A stretch of DNA of 64,000 bases, taken from positions 2,041,065-2,105,064 of the forward strand of contig NC_079913.1 in assembly GCF_024868665.1 (NCBI RefSeq), given 5' to 3'. Source of the DNA: Triplophysa rosa (taxonomy: Eukaryota > Chordata > Actinopteri > Cypriniformes > Nemacheilidae). Made by a program: the position numbers and the translations under genes. This document shows positions 1 to 10,799 of the stretch, piece by piece. The notes below the pieces were generated by a model, which saw nothing but the letters and a program-made list of their open reading frames with translations, ran no database searches and was not told the origin of the DNA. Each line of letters starts with the position of its first letter. Position 1 is the first letter of the stretch.

Positions 1-1650
1 CAGTTTTTATTTAATTAAAATTTTTTATACCTTACATATACAGTATAATTCAATCTTGAAGATATTTGTTTAACATTTTAAATTGGAATAAATAATGGTT
101 GTATTTTCTCAAAACTTTTGAAAAATGAAGCAGGAAGTTCTTCTGGACCAACATTAAACAAGCGTTGATTTCGTCATCCAAAGTGGTCTATACCGGATTT
201 GATTGGATGCCATCATGCGTGACTGGATATTTTGAGAAATTTCCCAGTGTTTGTCAATAGGGTCCGATGTTGTACTCACATTCTTTAAAATATCTTCTTT
301 TGTGTGTTCTGGAAGAACGTTATACAGGTTTGGATTGACATGTGCGTGAATAATGAATGATTTTTCATCTCTTTAAATAGAGAAGATTCTTGGACTGCAG
401 TAGAATGTCAGTTTTTTCTTTTGGTAGTTAACATAGTTAACAAGTCTCCTTCTGACACACCAGCGTATGTATTATAGTGTTATCTAAATTATTCATTACC
501 TTTACAAAATTGATTCGTTTTAAGATTATTCCCGAGTAAAAAAGGAAAGTTTGATGAATATTTATTTCTTAAGCAATTCAAATTCATACATTTCGTTCTG
601 CGTAAAGGGAACAGTTTTTTTCTATATTTTGAACAGGTCTTTGTGCACATACTTGTTTGTTTATATTCTATTTAAAAATGCTATTGACCTTGGTGTACAC
701 ACTGATGATATTATTTCCTGCATTGGCACCCAAAGTGATTTCAAATTCACATGCAACTCTTGATGTAGAAGCTGATTTTGATTCACAAATGTTTTAAGCG
801 CGGATTAAATCAAGCGTGGGCCACATCTGACTGCGTGGAAAACACTCAGCCTTGATTCAGCCCGACAGCTGTACAGAGCGCGATTGTGAATAGAATGGTA
901 ACTTATCAAATCCTTTTTATCGTTATTCACCGCAGACGTTCAATTTATCATCATTCGCCGCAAAACACATTCCCTGGTGCCAAATGACCTTCCTTCCACG
1001 AGGTGTAAAAATAGATTGAAATGGAAATAGTCCGAGCGACATGGATCAATTTTTTTGAAGCCGTACGTTCTGATGGGATTAGAAAGGATTGAGGAGGAGG
1101 GAGGTGGTGTACGAGATGGTGAAGGGGCATTTTGATGCCTTTCATTTGTGGAAATGCAGGGTGCAGCAGGATGACCCAAAAACAAAAAAAGGAGAAAAGA
1201 TTTGTGCTCGCTGCGGCGTGATGAAGGAGGTTGTCGTGGATTGACAGTTTATTTTAGAGGCCATTGACTTTACATACAGCGCCAAAATGAAATATAGAGC
1301 TTTTATACAAGACGCTGGAGGCTCGTTGCTCAGAATCACCTTCTCTCAACCTGTATAATGTCAGACAAGAGACTGAAGGAAGGTGTTTTTCTCAAACTGT
1401 GGTGATTAACCATAGCATTGTTGTGACGGGGTGGATTTATGGGTTTGCATTGTGAGGTTGCAGTCGGATCATTTGGTTGGCCCATGTGGACAAAATCTGA
1501 TAATGATGTTTTTGTGTTTTTAATTGTACTTCCCTTTATGCAAATGAGCAGTGATGCAATATGGCATCTACCAGTAGGAATGAAGGCACTACATGTGATG
1601 AGTTTAAAGGCCTGTTTACACTAAGAACTTACAGCCACGGAAATTAAGCA
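1..1650. other. Non-coding, no gene seen
   Basis: AT-rich sequence without convincing exons. 250-376 is half of a family A MITE: it contains cattctttaaaatatcttct and ends tctctttaa. The short open frames lack similarity I can recognise and are of chance length. Confidence 0.5.
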
Positions 1651-1889
1651 TTAAAGGTCCAGTGTATGAAATTTAGCGTCATCTAGTGGTGAGGATGCGA
1701 ATTGCAAGCAATGGCTCATTCCACCGCTTTTGATGCACTACGGTGGCTGACACAGATATAGCACATTCTAAGGTAATAAAAACATAACGCTTCATTACAC
1801 ATCTGTCTTTAGAAGTGTATAAAAACCTTACATATTACATTGCATTTCTGTCAATAGATCCTCCAAAAAAATACACATTGGACCTTTAA
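1651..1889. mobile_element. MITE family B, complete (TTAAAGGTCCAGTGT ends)
   Basis: 239 bp, starting TTAAAGGTCCAGTGTATG and ending ACACATTGGACCTTTAA, so the ends are inverted and include TTAA. The inside contains gtggctgacacag, also present in the copy near 15.3 kb. Confidence 0.75.
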
Positions 1890-3071
1890 CATTTTTATTC
1901 TGAAAGAGACAATACAACGTATGTACATTTAGGTGTTTTTCTAGTTTATAAATGGCTGTAAAGGTTGTGCACATGGAATAAGAGCTACGCAATTTGGTTT
2001 GCCATAGTCTTTAAATCAACAATTTTCTTCCTTGTAACAATAGAACTGAAAAATGGCCTTAAGACATGTCTTCTCTTTTCAGAAGTTGGTCATTAGGTGC
2101 AATCATGGTGTCCGACTGGAAAAAAGTAGTCTGCTATGTCACAGTGCATGTTGAAAAGCCATTTGCAAATGAACATAGAGGATGAAATGGTCTGGCGGTA
2201 CATAAAAATAGATTTCCGGTTTGTCTCATTACCTGCAGCCCACAAACTGTGTTCAACATTAGCTCGGAGAAATCAATCGTTTCTCACACGGACAACAGCG
2301 TTTAAGTAGCACAAAGCTGATGACTCAGCGTACAGACAGCTGTCAGGTTTCTTCTGTGCTGAGATAAACCTCTGCGTAATCCGGCTTCAGCTTTCATTAA
2401 GCGTTGTCATTATTTCCTCGGCTCTGACGGATGGCATTGTGGGATATCGGGTTTTATGGCGGGTCATCTTTCATATTCCATTTCTTTTCCCATTTGAAGA
2501 GAAGTTCACAGTCCAGTCAAATTCGTTTTGCGTTTGAATATTGATTTTCCTCCGTTCTTCCTCCAAGATCCTCTCGTGTCCTTTCCCTTGGCAGTAATTT
2601 TGACACTCTGGTGGTTTTCTACTTAATTAAAAGTAGTCTTGAAGGGAAATATTGAATATAAATAAGACTAGCAAGAATGACACGATGTGAAGTAATTTCA
2701 GATCCCAGATAGCTTTGTAATATTAGGCAATAAATCCGTCTTTGAGAAGAATGTATTACTTGGTTTGGTAATAAATGCTCTCTAGATGCTACCTGCAGAT
2801 TTACAACTACATTTAATTTATGCAGTTCTCTTAAGGTTGGATCCCTTTGAAATGTTAAGCCATTAGTCGGCCAGCCAGACACCTGCGTCTGTCCTTGTGT
2901 AAGAGTTCTGATGGAGGATCAAAGCTATAGTTTTCTTGTCAGTCAGGGTGTCCAGAGATGAGCTTATCCACCTGTTCCGTCTGGAAATACCACTTCTGCG
3001 TCATAGGAGAGCACCTCTATATGGCCAATTCTTTAAAAGCCACATTTGCTGCATCTTAGTTCAAAATCATC
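1890..3071. other. Non-coding stretch, nothing definite
   Basis: Mixed-composition DNA. 2330-2500 is less AT-rich and could be a conserved non-coding block, but no motif cluster or exon stands out. Confidence 0.4.
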
Positions 3072-3079
3072 AGTGCAAC

Positions 3080-4065
3080 CAGTGTTGGGTGTAACTAGTT
3101 ACTAATTAGTTACTGTAATTGAATTACTTTCCCTTGAAAAGTAAAGTAAGGGATTGATTACTTTTCAATTTAATTAGTTACTTCTGATGTAATGGAATTG
3201 GAATCAAAAGTCAAAATTCAAAGTCTAACTTTAAAATGCATGCTTTAATGTATCCTTCTCACATCTGTAATACTTTAGTCAGTTAATAAAAATACTTTAT
3301 GTAGTTTTATATTATAATAAATTAAGTCGATTCATGTCTATAGTTGAATCACTTAACTAATCAAGGTTGATATAGGATATAGAAAGTAATTAGTAATAAG
3401 TAATTAAATACTTTTTGGAGAGAGTAATTTGTACAGTAATCTTATTACACTGTTGAATGTGTAATTACTTAGTAACTGGTAATCTCAAAGTTGGACTACT
3501 GCGATGCTCTCCTTGCTGGTCTTCCTGCAAAGGCTATCAAACCACTCCAGCTGGTTCAGAACGCAGCAGCACGCCTCGTCTTCCAACAGCCCAAAAGGGC
3601 TCATGTGACGCCCCTTTTCATCTCTCTCCACTGGCTACCGGGTGAAGACCCTTGTACTGCCTTCCCATAAGGGCAGTAAATCGCTTTCCCGCTCATTCTC
3701 CTTCACAACTCCTTCCTGGTGGAACATTCTTCCTAACTCGGTCCGGTCAACCACATCTCTCACAACATTCAAAAAACTACTTGAAACCCATCTCTTCTGT
3801 GAATACTTGACAGACAAATGAAAAAAAGAAGAAAAAACACTAACCCTCTCTCTTCCTCTCAACAGGTAGTGGTCTGGCTTTTGTTGAAACCAGTAACTTT
3901 GTATTGGCACCTATTGCATTATTGCTCCTGTATGACATATCGCTTATTGCTCCTTAAACTCATTGTAAGTCGCTTTGGATAAAAGCGTCCGCTAAATGAC
4001 TAAATGTAATTAGTAATTAGTAACTATTAATTAATTACTTTTTCATAGCAACTTACCCAACACTG
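3080..4065. mobile_element. hAT-like non-autonomous element with 8-bp target duplication
   Basis: 986 bp starting CAGTGTTGGGTG and ending TTACCCAACACTG (inverted ends). It is flanked by the same 8 bases, agtgcaac, at 3072-3079 and 4066-4073. An 8-bp duplication and CAGTG ends are the hAT signature. The outer parts are rich in attaCTAGTTACTAATTAG-like repeats that can fold. No transposase is present. A LINE tail sits inside. Confidence 0.85.
3485..4012 (+). mobile_element. 3' end of a CR1/L2-type LINE inside the hAT-like element
   Basis: From 3491 the + strand translates LDYCDALLAGLPAKAIKPLQ, then LVQNAAARLVF and LHWLP, the typical C-terminal end of CR1/L2 reverse transcriptases. The 3' tail contains gtaagtcgctttggataaaa and gcgtccgctaaatgac, a common end of fish L2-like and SINE elements. 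The frame is broken after LHWLPGE. Boundaries are approximate. Confidence 0.75.
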
Positions 4066-4094
4066 AGTGCAACACTGTAATATATATATATATA

Positions 4095-5315
4095 CACTCA
4101 CCTAAAGGATTATTAGGAACACCATACTAATACGGTGTTTGACCCCCTTTCGCCTTCAGAACTGCCTTAATTCTACGTGGCATTGATTCAACAAGGTGCT
4201 GAAAGCATTCTTTAGAAATGTTGGCCCATATTGATAGGATAGCATCTTGCAGTTGATGGAGATTTGTGGGATGCACATCCAGGGCACGAAGCTCCCGTTC
4301 CACCACATCCCAAAGATGTTCTATCGGGTTGAGATCTGGTGACTGTGGGGGCCATTCTAGTACAGTGAACTCATTGTCATGTTCAAGAAACCAATTTGAA
4401 ATGATTCGAGCTTTGTGACATGGTGCATTATCCTGCTGGAAGTAGCCATTAGAGGATGGGTACATGGTGGTCATAAAGGGATGGACATGGTCAGAAACAA
4501 TGCTCAGGTAGGCCGTGGCATTTAAACGATGCCCAATTGGCACTAAGGGGCCTAAAGTGTGCCAAGAAAACATCCCCCACACCATTACACCACCACCACC
4601 AGCCTGCACAGTGGTAACAAGGCATGATGGATCCATGTTCTCATTCTGTTTACGCCAAATTCTGACTCTACCATTTGAATGTCTCAACAGAAATCGAGAC
4701 TCATCAGACCAGGCAACATTTTTCCAGTCTTCAACTGTCCAATTTTGGTGAGCTCGTGCAAATTGTAGCCTCTTTTTCCTATTTGTAGTGGAGATGAGTG
4801 GTACCCGGTGGGGTCTTCTGCTGTTGTAGCCCATCTGCCTCAAGGTTGTGCGTGTTGTGGCTTCACAAATGCTTTGCTGCATACCTCGGTTGTAACGAGT
4901 GGTTATTTCAGTCAAAGTTGCTCTTCTATCAGCTTGAATCAGTCGGCCCATTCTCCTCTGACCTCTAGCATCAACAAGGCATTTTCGCCCACAGGACTGC
5001 CGCATACTGGATGTTTTTCCCTTTTCACACCATTCTTTGTAAACCCTAGAAATGGTTGTGCGTGAAAATCCCAGTAACTGAGCAGATTGTGAAATACTCA
5101 GACCGGCCCGTCTGGCACCAACAACCATGCCACGCTCAAAATTGCTTAAATCACCTTTCTTTCCCATTCTGACATTCAGTTTGGAGTTCAGGAGATTGTC
5201 TTGACCAGGACCACACCCCTAAATGCATTGAAGCAACTGCCATGTGATTGGTTGATTAGATAATTGCATTAATGAGAAATTGAACAGGTGTTCCTAATAA
5301 TCCTTTAGGTGAGTG
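4095..5315 (-). mobile_element. Intact Tc1/mariner element, DD36E (Incomer-like)
   Basis: 1221 bp flanked by TA on both sides within a TA microsatellite. The left end (4095-4123) and right end (5287-5315) are perfect inverted repeats of 29 bp, beginning CACTCACCTAAAGG. A single uninterrupted transposase occupies the - strand. Complete ends plus an unbroken ORF suggest recent insertion and possible activity. Confidence 0.93.
4127..5167 (-). CDS. Tc1/mariner transposase, 346 aa, intact
   Basis: Cut-and-paste transposase acting on the element's own ends. The N-terminal paired-type DNA-binding region covers about 5-120: helix-turn-helix 1 in LSNFERGMVVGARRAGLS through FSRTTISRVYKEW, then GRK, then a second HTH. 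A basic stretch SRRPH...TTNRKKR (about 116-133) may be the nuclear localisation signal. The catalytic domain shows D155 in WSDESRF, a glycine-rich box GGGGVMVWGMFS (190-201), D246 in FQQDNAPCH and E283 in SPDLNPIEHLW. I count 36 residues between D246 and E283, so this is DD36E, not the DD34E of Sleeping Beauty-type elements; that spacing is described for the Incomer branch. ATG at 5165-5167, TAG at 4127-4129, no internal stops. Length is normal for Tc1 transposases. Confidence 0.95.
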   Translation of the reverse strand: MGKKGDLSNFERGMVVGARRAGLSISQSAQLLGFSRTTISRVYKEWCEKGKTSSMRQSCGRKCLVDARGQRRMGRLIQADRRATLTEITTRYNRGMQQSICEATTRTTLRQMGYNSRRPHRVPLISTTNRKKRLQFARAHQNWTVEDWKNVAWSDESRFLLRHSNGRVRIWRKQNENMDPSCLVTTVQAGGGGVMVWGMFSWHTLGPLVPIGHRLNATAYLSIVSDHVHPFMTTMYPSSNGYFQQDNAPCHKARIISNWFLEHDNEFTVLEWPPQSPDLNPIEHLWDVVERELRALDVHPTNLHQLQDAILSIWANISKECFQHLVESMPRRIKAVLKAKGGQTPY

Positions 5316-5352
5316 TATATATATATATATATACAGTATATATATATATTAA
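5316..5352. repeat. TA microsatellite flanking the Tc1 element
   Basis: Runs of tatata continue on both sides of the transposon (4079-4094 and 5316-5352), showing that the element landed in a TA tract. Confidence 0.8.
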
Positions 5353-5375
5353 CTGCATGAGATGCAGATAGTTGA

Positions 5376-5478
5376 ACGTACAGCACGTAGTAGATGCATA
5401 GACAAATAGATGAATGCATAGATGCATAGATCGATAAATGCATATAGTTAAATGCATACTGTAGATGCATTAGACAGA
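5376..5478. repeat. atgcatag minisatellite, left part
   Basis: Degenerate repeats of gatgcatag/agatagatg units. A matching block at 6043-6130 lies beyond the LINE fragment, so the insertion apparently split one array. Confidence 0.6.
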
Positions 5479-5559
5479 TAGTTGAATTAGCCATTAGCTG
5501 TCTACAAATTGTTCGTAATGCTGTTTCCAGGCTATTGATCTGTGGTCGAAAATTTGATC

Positions 5560-6030
5560 ACATTACTCATTACACATTACATTTTATTGTCTTTGCGCTG
5601 GCTACCAGTTAAATTTAGAATAGTTTAAAATTTTAGTTTTGAAATCATTACATGGCTTAGCTCCAGGTTACCTTTCTGTCATGGTATGCTCTCACAACCC
5701 AACTAGGTCACTTAGGTATGGGGATGTTTGATTACCATCTGTTTGCAGGTCTAAGCTAAAACATAGGGGGGGCTGAGCATTTGCGATAGCAGGCCCCAGA
5801 CTAAATGTGAACGATGTCATCTCTCTCTATTTTTAAATAAAAGCTTTTAAGTCTCACTTTTTATTTATGGCACTCAAAGAGGATTTAATTTTTATTCTCT
5901 GTAATTTAATTTGAACTTTGACCCTGAACCCTTGATTTTAATATGTTATTTGTGGTTTAATCTTTTTTATGTATTGATTATATTGCTCTGTACAACAACC
6001 TTTGGGTTGTTTTTAAAAGTGCTTTATAAA
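5560..6030 (+). mobile_element. LINE 3' fragment (L2/Rex-like), decayed
   Basis: The + strand keeps pieces such as LRWLPVKF and LHGLAPGYLSVMV with stops between, then an AT-rich 3' tail ending gtgctttataaataaa. This is the usual decayed 3' end of a fish non-LTR retrotransposon. Family name not determined. Confidence 0.6.
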
Positions 6031-6042
6031 TAAACAATGAAA

Positions 6043-6130
6043 TGATACATAGATGCATAGACATAGTTAGGAGCATAGATGCATATGGATGTATAGATGC
6101 GTATAAATAGATTCAAAGACGCATAGACAA
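6043..6130. repeat. atgcatag minisatellite, right part
   Basis: Units such as atacatagatgcatagacat and gatgcgtataaatag resemble the array at 5376-5478. Confidence 0.55.
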
Positions 6131-7535
6131 AATTTGGCTGCTTGGTATTCAAATCATTGTCTGTCCATCAGTCACAACTTGTCTATACCCGGTTGAATAA
6201 AAGGAAATTGACACTCAGTTTTGCATATTTTGTCAGCGTGCTCATTACACCGGTATTATTCAGAATGTTGTCAGCATTGTTCCAGAACATAAGCATTGCT
6301 GGTTTGATGTGCGACAGTGTTTTCCAGAACAGGATCAGGAATAAAGAAGTAAATAAACCGACTGGTTTCAGCAATGTAGCCTCGGCCCCATTGAAACTGT
6401 CCTCACTACCTTTCAAGGGCGGATGACTCCAGAAGAGTCTCTGCGGACAGTCCTGGAATAAGAGTGTTGGACATTCTCTGGGTTCACGGCTAACGGAGCG
6501 TGAAAGCAGCGGGTCTCAGCGGCTCTGTTCTCCAGCCAAAGAGGTGGTGTTGATCAGAAAGGCTCTGGAAACAGGCAGCAAGTTGCCAACCTGCCTGCCA
6601 AGTGCCCGAGCCTGGGATCAGGCCTGCACGTCGCTGAGTGGAACAATGTGGACAGCAGGCCATTTGCTAGCAAAAAAGCCCCTTTCACAGCTTGTAGTAG
6701 ATGCACGGTGGTACACGGGACAATAGCAGGTGCCAGAAAAGGTCAGGGTAGAGACGTTTGTTTTCTAGAAATGGGACCGCGAGAGAGGTTGTAGAGATTT
6801 TTTAACGTATGGAACTTCAGAGCAATGAGAAGTATAGGTTGACGATGTCAGGAACGTGAGCCGAAGGGAAGATGTCATGCCTGGGCTGTCGGGGAGGCAG
6901 TTTTGGGTTTTAGATGTGACGGACGGTGATTGAGGAAAAGCTCAGATCCACAAGACACACAGTGAGTTTAAAACATGACTCGCAGTGCTCGCCTATGAGA
7001 AACGGATGAATGAGTTCAGTGCTGATGATGCCCGTGTCGAAATTTGACTGCATGAACAGTCATAATTTTGCACGGCTATGTAAATTGTCATGGTCAAAAT
7101 AAACATGAAATCAAAAAACATTAATGCAATTAATATGATAGATTTTACAGAAAAGAATTGCACATAAACACGAAAAAATAAATGTAATGTCTTTTTCTGG
7201 GAAAATCATTCGGTATTTTTTTAGGATCTGCTCATCCCCATTTCCACTCAGTCCATCACGCTTTAGCTAGACTGTGTTTTCATTTTCGGTTTTAAGCGAC
7301 TATATAATCACACATAGAATGATCCGTCATCTTGGCAATTTATGTAAAGCTGTGAGTAATATTTATTATTGCAATGGACTCCATTTATTCAATCAGGCGT
7401 TGTGTTGTGAGATTTATTTTTCATAATACTGTACTGTAGGTTTGTTTGGCTCATTCATATTTGAGTGAGTTTGTACATCAGTATTTCTCACTGATGCTGT
7501 GTTTGTGTCAAGGTCAATGGTTTGACTAAGACTGG

Positions 7536-7571
<36 letters not shown>

Positions 7572-7729
7572 CTGTCAGGCATTGGGGAATCTGCCGAGGC
7601 TAATTGTTAACTGAGTGGGCAGTTCATGAAGCATTTACATAACATGTTTTAAGTTTTTTTTATTGGTTCCTACACTGAAGTGTTTTTGGAGAGACTGCCA
7701 AACCTCAGGTTATTAATTGCATGGAAATG
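6131..7729. other. Non-coding stretch with a CT microsatellite
   Basis: No exon or repeat family recognised apart from a (CT)n tract at 7537-7569. Open frames at 6142-6426 (+) and 6183-6416 (-) overlap and look like chance. Confidence 0.45.
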
Positions 7730-8176
7730 CACTATATGGAGTAAGGTATTGGGATGCCCATTCTAATGAAGTCATTTCTGTGAGCTCAAATCGTAATGCT
7801 ACATATAATGATGTTCTAGAGAATTGTGTGCTTTTTTTGTAGCAATAGTTTATTCCAACAACTACTCAAAGCAAGATTCAAGAAGAATTGATTGATTCAG
7901 TCTAGTGCCCATGAACTGGTCAGCATTAAACCAAGACCTAAACCCAGCTGAACACCTTTGAAACAACGCTCATCACCCAAACCCATCAGTGACTTTTACA
8001 CCGTTATTTCAGGACAGAAAAAGTACCCTTCCAAAACAGTTCTAACACAGATGAAAAAGTTCTTTAATATGGTATTAAATATGGTGTAGAATTAATTTTT
8101 GTTTTGATTGGAATTCCTGCAATAGATAAACGTGTTTATTTGAAGGGGATGTCTCAATACTTTTGTCCATATAGTG
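7730..8176 (+). mobile_element. Decayed Tc1-like element
   Basis: It starts CACTATATGGAGTAAGGTAT and ends TACTTTTGTCCATATAGTG, imperfect inverted ends of a common fish Tc1 family. A transposase remnant survives: around 7928-7965 the + strand reads NQDLNPAEHL, the region holding the third catalytic residue, followed by a stop. 447 bp remain, so most of the gene is lost. The TA duplication is no longer visible. Confidence 0.75.
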
Positions 8177-8283
8177 CAATTCTTGCAGGCTGTAACATTA
8201 TTAGACTGAAAATACACCAAAGTTATTTGAGCGTGTCCATAAAAAGTCAGTGTTTGAAACTGTCCCATCTTACTGAAAAAATA

Positions 8284-8526
8284 CACTGCAAAATAATTCT
8301 TACCAAGCATTTCGTCTTGTTTTCTTGTACAAATATCTAAAAATTCTTAAAGCAAAAACAAACTGCCAATGGAGTGAGAAACAAAGTTTGCTTGTTTTAA
8401 ACCAACTTAAATATTAAAAGTAGAAAAGTGACCCAAGATGTTTAGTCTTGTTTTATTAAAGAAAAAGCTAAGATATTTGTACAAAGAAAGCAAGACAAAA
8501 ATGCTTTAAAAATTAGTTTTGCAGTG
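8284..8526. mobile_element. MITE with CACTGCAAAA ends
   Basis: Begins CACTGCAAAATAATTC and ends ATTAGTTTTGCAGTG, with TA on both sides. The arms contain cttgttttcttgtacaaat and atttgtacaaagaaagcaag, so the whole element folds back. Shared with pieces near 45 and 47 kb. Confidence 0.75.
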
Positions 8527-8889
8527 TACGGATTGCAAATTGTAGATCTTGCTGAAAACAAGAATTGGAAGCCTCTAGAATAAATTTGGATATTTACCAA
8601 GGTAAAAGAAAGGGTGAGTTTTTGCATTTTTAATGAAATATTAAAAGGACAAACATTCTATTCTTTGGAATAAAGTGCACAAAAGAATCATTCACAGTAA
8701 GACTCGGAGTACAAGATAAGCTCTTTTGCTCAGATTGCAGATTGAATATATAAATGTGTCTTTTTTTTACAGGTAATTTAGTCAAATTGTGGGTGTACAG
8801 TAGCAAACAGGTGACCTTAAAGCTAACAGACGGACTAAAAGCCACATAACTCTATGATCTACTGACTTCCCTGTGGTTTTAGAAGAATC

Positions 8890-9015
8890 ATGTGATGATC
8901 GACAGAATTTTACTAAGCAATGGATACAATGTCTGTAGCTGTAAATGTCATGGGTTCGAACCCCAGGGAATAAAATGTAATTGAATGCACTGTTGCTTTA
9001 GATAAAGCGTCATCC
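8890..9015 (+). mobile_element. tRNA-derived SINE fragment
   Basis: A box-B-like ggttcgaacccc at 8953-8964 is followed by ttgaatgcactgttgcttta and a gataaagcgtc tail like those of fish SINEs. Box A is weak, so the 5' part is decayed. Confidence 0.5.
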
Positions 9016-9734
9016 ACATAATGTAATTATTTTTTATAATCCTAGTTGACGTTGCAGGTATTGGCATGTTTTTTAAGAGGATAAATTGAGTCACGGCTTT
9101 GTTTAGTACTGTTTCATATGGTTGTGGCATAGCCTTGTTACTCATCTGATCTCCGCATTATTGAGCATATGCCACTGAGCTCAGAGAAGATAGAAAAAAT
9201 CACAAGACCACGTTTTCAGCGGTGGGCAGCTAATCAGAGACTGATGCATCATGGGAATGTGCTCCACTCACACACGGGTGCAGTGACTCATGGGTCTGCT
9301 CTGAAACAGTGTTTTTATTGGCATACTTTAACACACATTTTTTTTAACTCTAAATAAACTGGAAACTCATTTGGTCGTAATGAAAAAATGAAGAGAATGA
9401 GTTTGAGTCCGACCTAGCGGTGCCGTTTCTTTCGCCATTTTGAATTGAAAGCCATTTGGCGATGTGCCATAATTTAAAACTAGGACACTGCAACATGCTT
9501 ATAAAATGAGAACTTGTTTTCTGTGTTAGTAGTACATTTATTTATCTGAATATCAGGGCAAGTAAATCTGTAATCTATAAACCGCGGCGTTGGGTGTGTT
9601 TCTGATTGGGATCTGTGGCATGGAGCTCGCTGCCAAGTAATAACATTACTGTGTTTTCCCCTGCATTAATCTGACAGTGTGTGGTTTCCATCATTCTAAT
9701 CAGAGAAAATTGCTTCCCTTCCATCTTCTGTTAC

Positions 9735-9905
9735 TTAAAGGTGAAGTGTGTAATTTCTGCGGCACGGGCACCAAACTGAATCACTGTAATAAGGCTTCTT
9801 GAACAGCCCTGTTGGATGGTTAAAAGGATAACCCCGCCTACAACTCACGTCATTGGTGTCACCATATTAGATTTGTTGACATGCTCAAACAAACATAGCG
9901 ATGTT
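9735..9905. mobile_element. Possible MITE starting TTAAAGGTGAAGTGTG
   Basis: The TTAAAGGTGAAGTGTGTAAT start resembles MITE family B, and the inside (aaaaggataaccccgcctac) looks like a dispersed cyprinid repeat. No matching right end was found. Confidence 0.4.
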
Positions 9906-9979
9906 TTGTGGCTCAACAATGTTTACAATTTACGGGGAATTCAATTTACAAATGCTTACCTGTAGTTGTCTTTGCACTC

Positions 9980-10061
9980 TTAAAATGACAGTTTATCTAA
10001 AAATGAGAATTCTGTCATCATTTGCTTACCCTCATGGTATGCTCTTGAATTATCCCTTTAG
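9980..10061. mobile_element. MITE family A, short deletion copy
   Basis: The left end ttaaaatgacagtttatct and inner gagaattctgtcatcatttg match family A; it ends aattatccctttag after only 82 bp. Confidence 0.6.
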
Positions 10062-10144
10062 AAATGCTCGGTTGTCTCATCCGATGTTTGGGATAAATAT
10101 TGTGAAACCCAACTTTTGGTTCCAAATAACCTAGAAAATGTCTA

Positions 10145-10385
10145 CATTCTTGTAAATAAAAGTGCTTCACGAGAAGAACCTTTTTGGTTCCATTAAGAAC
10201 CTTTAACATCCGAAGTACCTTTCTGTTTCACAAAAGGTTCTTTGTAGTGAAAAATGGTTATAAAAAGGTAAGAAAGACATGGTTCTTTAAAGAACCTTTG
10301 ACTGAATGGTTCCTTGTAAAGCCGATAATGGTTCTTCTATGGCATCGCTGTGAAGAACCTTTGAAGCACCTTTATTTTTAACTGT
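10145..10385. repeat. Palindromic repeat with aaagaacc / ggttcttt motifs
   Basis: Many direct and inverted copies of agaacctttt, ggttcttt and ggttcttctatggcatcgct. The block can fold, and has the form of a dispersed teleost element. Confidence 0.65.
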
Positions 10386-10475
10386 ATATCTGACCCAGCC
10401 ATGGGTAAAAATAACCCAGCATAAATCAATTTATATCCACCCATTGGGTTTGTCCATATCTTACCCAAACATTAA

Positions 10476-10774
10476 TTAAAGGGATAGTTGGTCACCGTCA
10501 AGTTGTTCTAAACCTGTATAAAAATGTTTGTTCTGTTGAACAGAAGATATTTCTCCGCAATTTATCCAAAAGCAAACCGTTCTGGGGCACCTTCGACTAC
10601 CTTTACATTTTTTCTACTATGGTGGTCAATGATGTCTCAGAGCTGAAAAATGCTAGCGTTGTTCCAAATATCTTCCTTTGTGTTCATCAGAACAACGAAA
10701 TTGATACAGGTTTGGAACAACTTGAGGGTGAGTAAATGACAAAATTTTCATTTTTGGGTGAACTACACCTTTAA
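10476..10774. mobile_element. MITE family A, full length
   Basis: TTAAAGGGATAGTTGGTCA to GGGTGAACTACACCTTTAA, 299 bp. The two halves are inverted: gttctaaacctgtataaaaa pairs with gatacaggtttggaac. Flanking sequence on both sides carries aacccagcat, so it may sit inside an older repeat (about 10388-10800). Confidence 0.8.
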
Positions 10775-10799
10775 ATCAACCCAGCATTTTTATATTTAT

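Noticed and set aside
3457..3910. Frames of 62 and 91 aa as small proteins
   Set aside because: They are out-of-frame or antisense readings of the LINE tail, whose real frame starts near 3491.
4515..5065. Plus-strand frames of 78 and 85 aa within the Tc1 element
   Set aside because: Antisense shadows of the transposase on the - strand.
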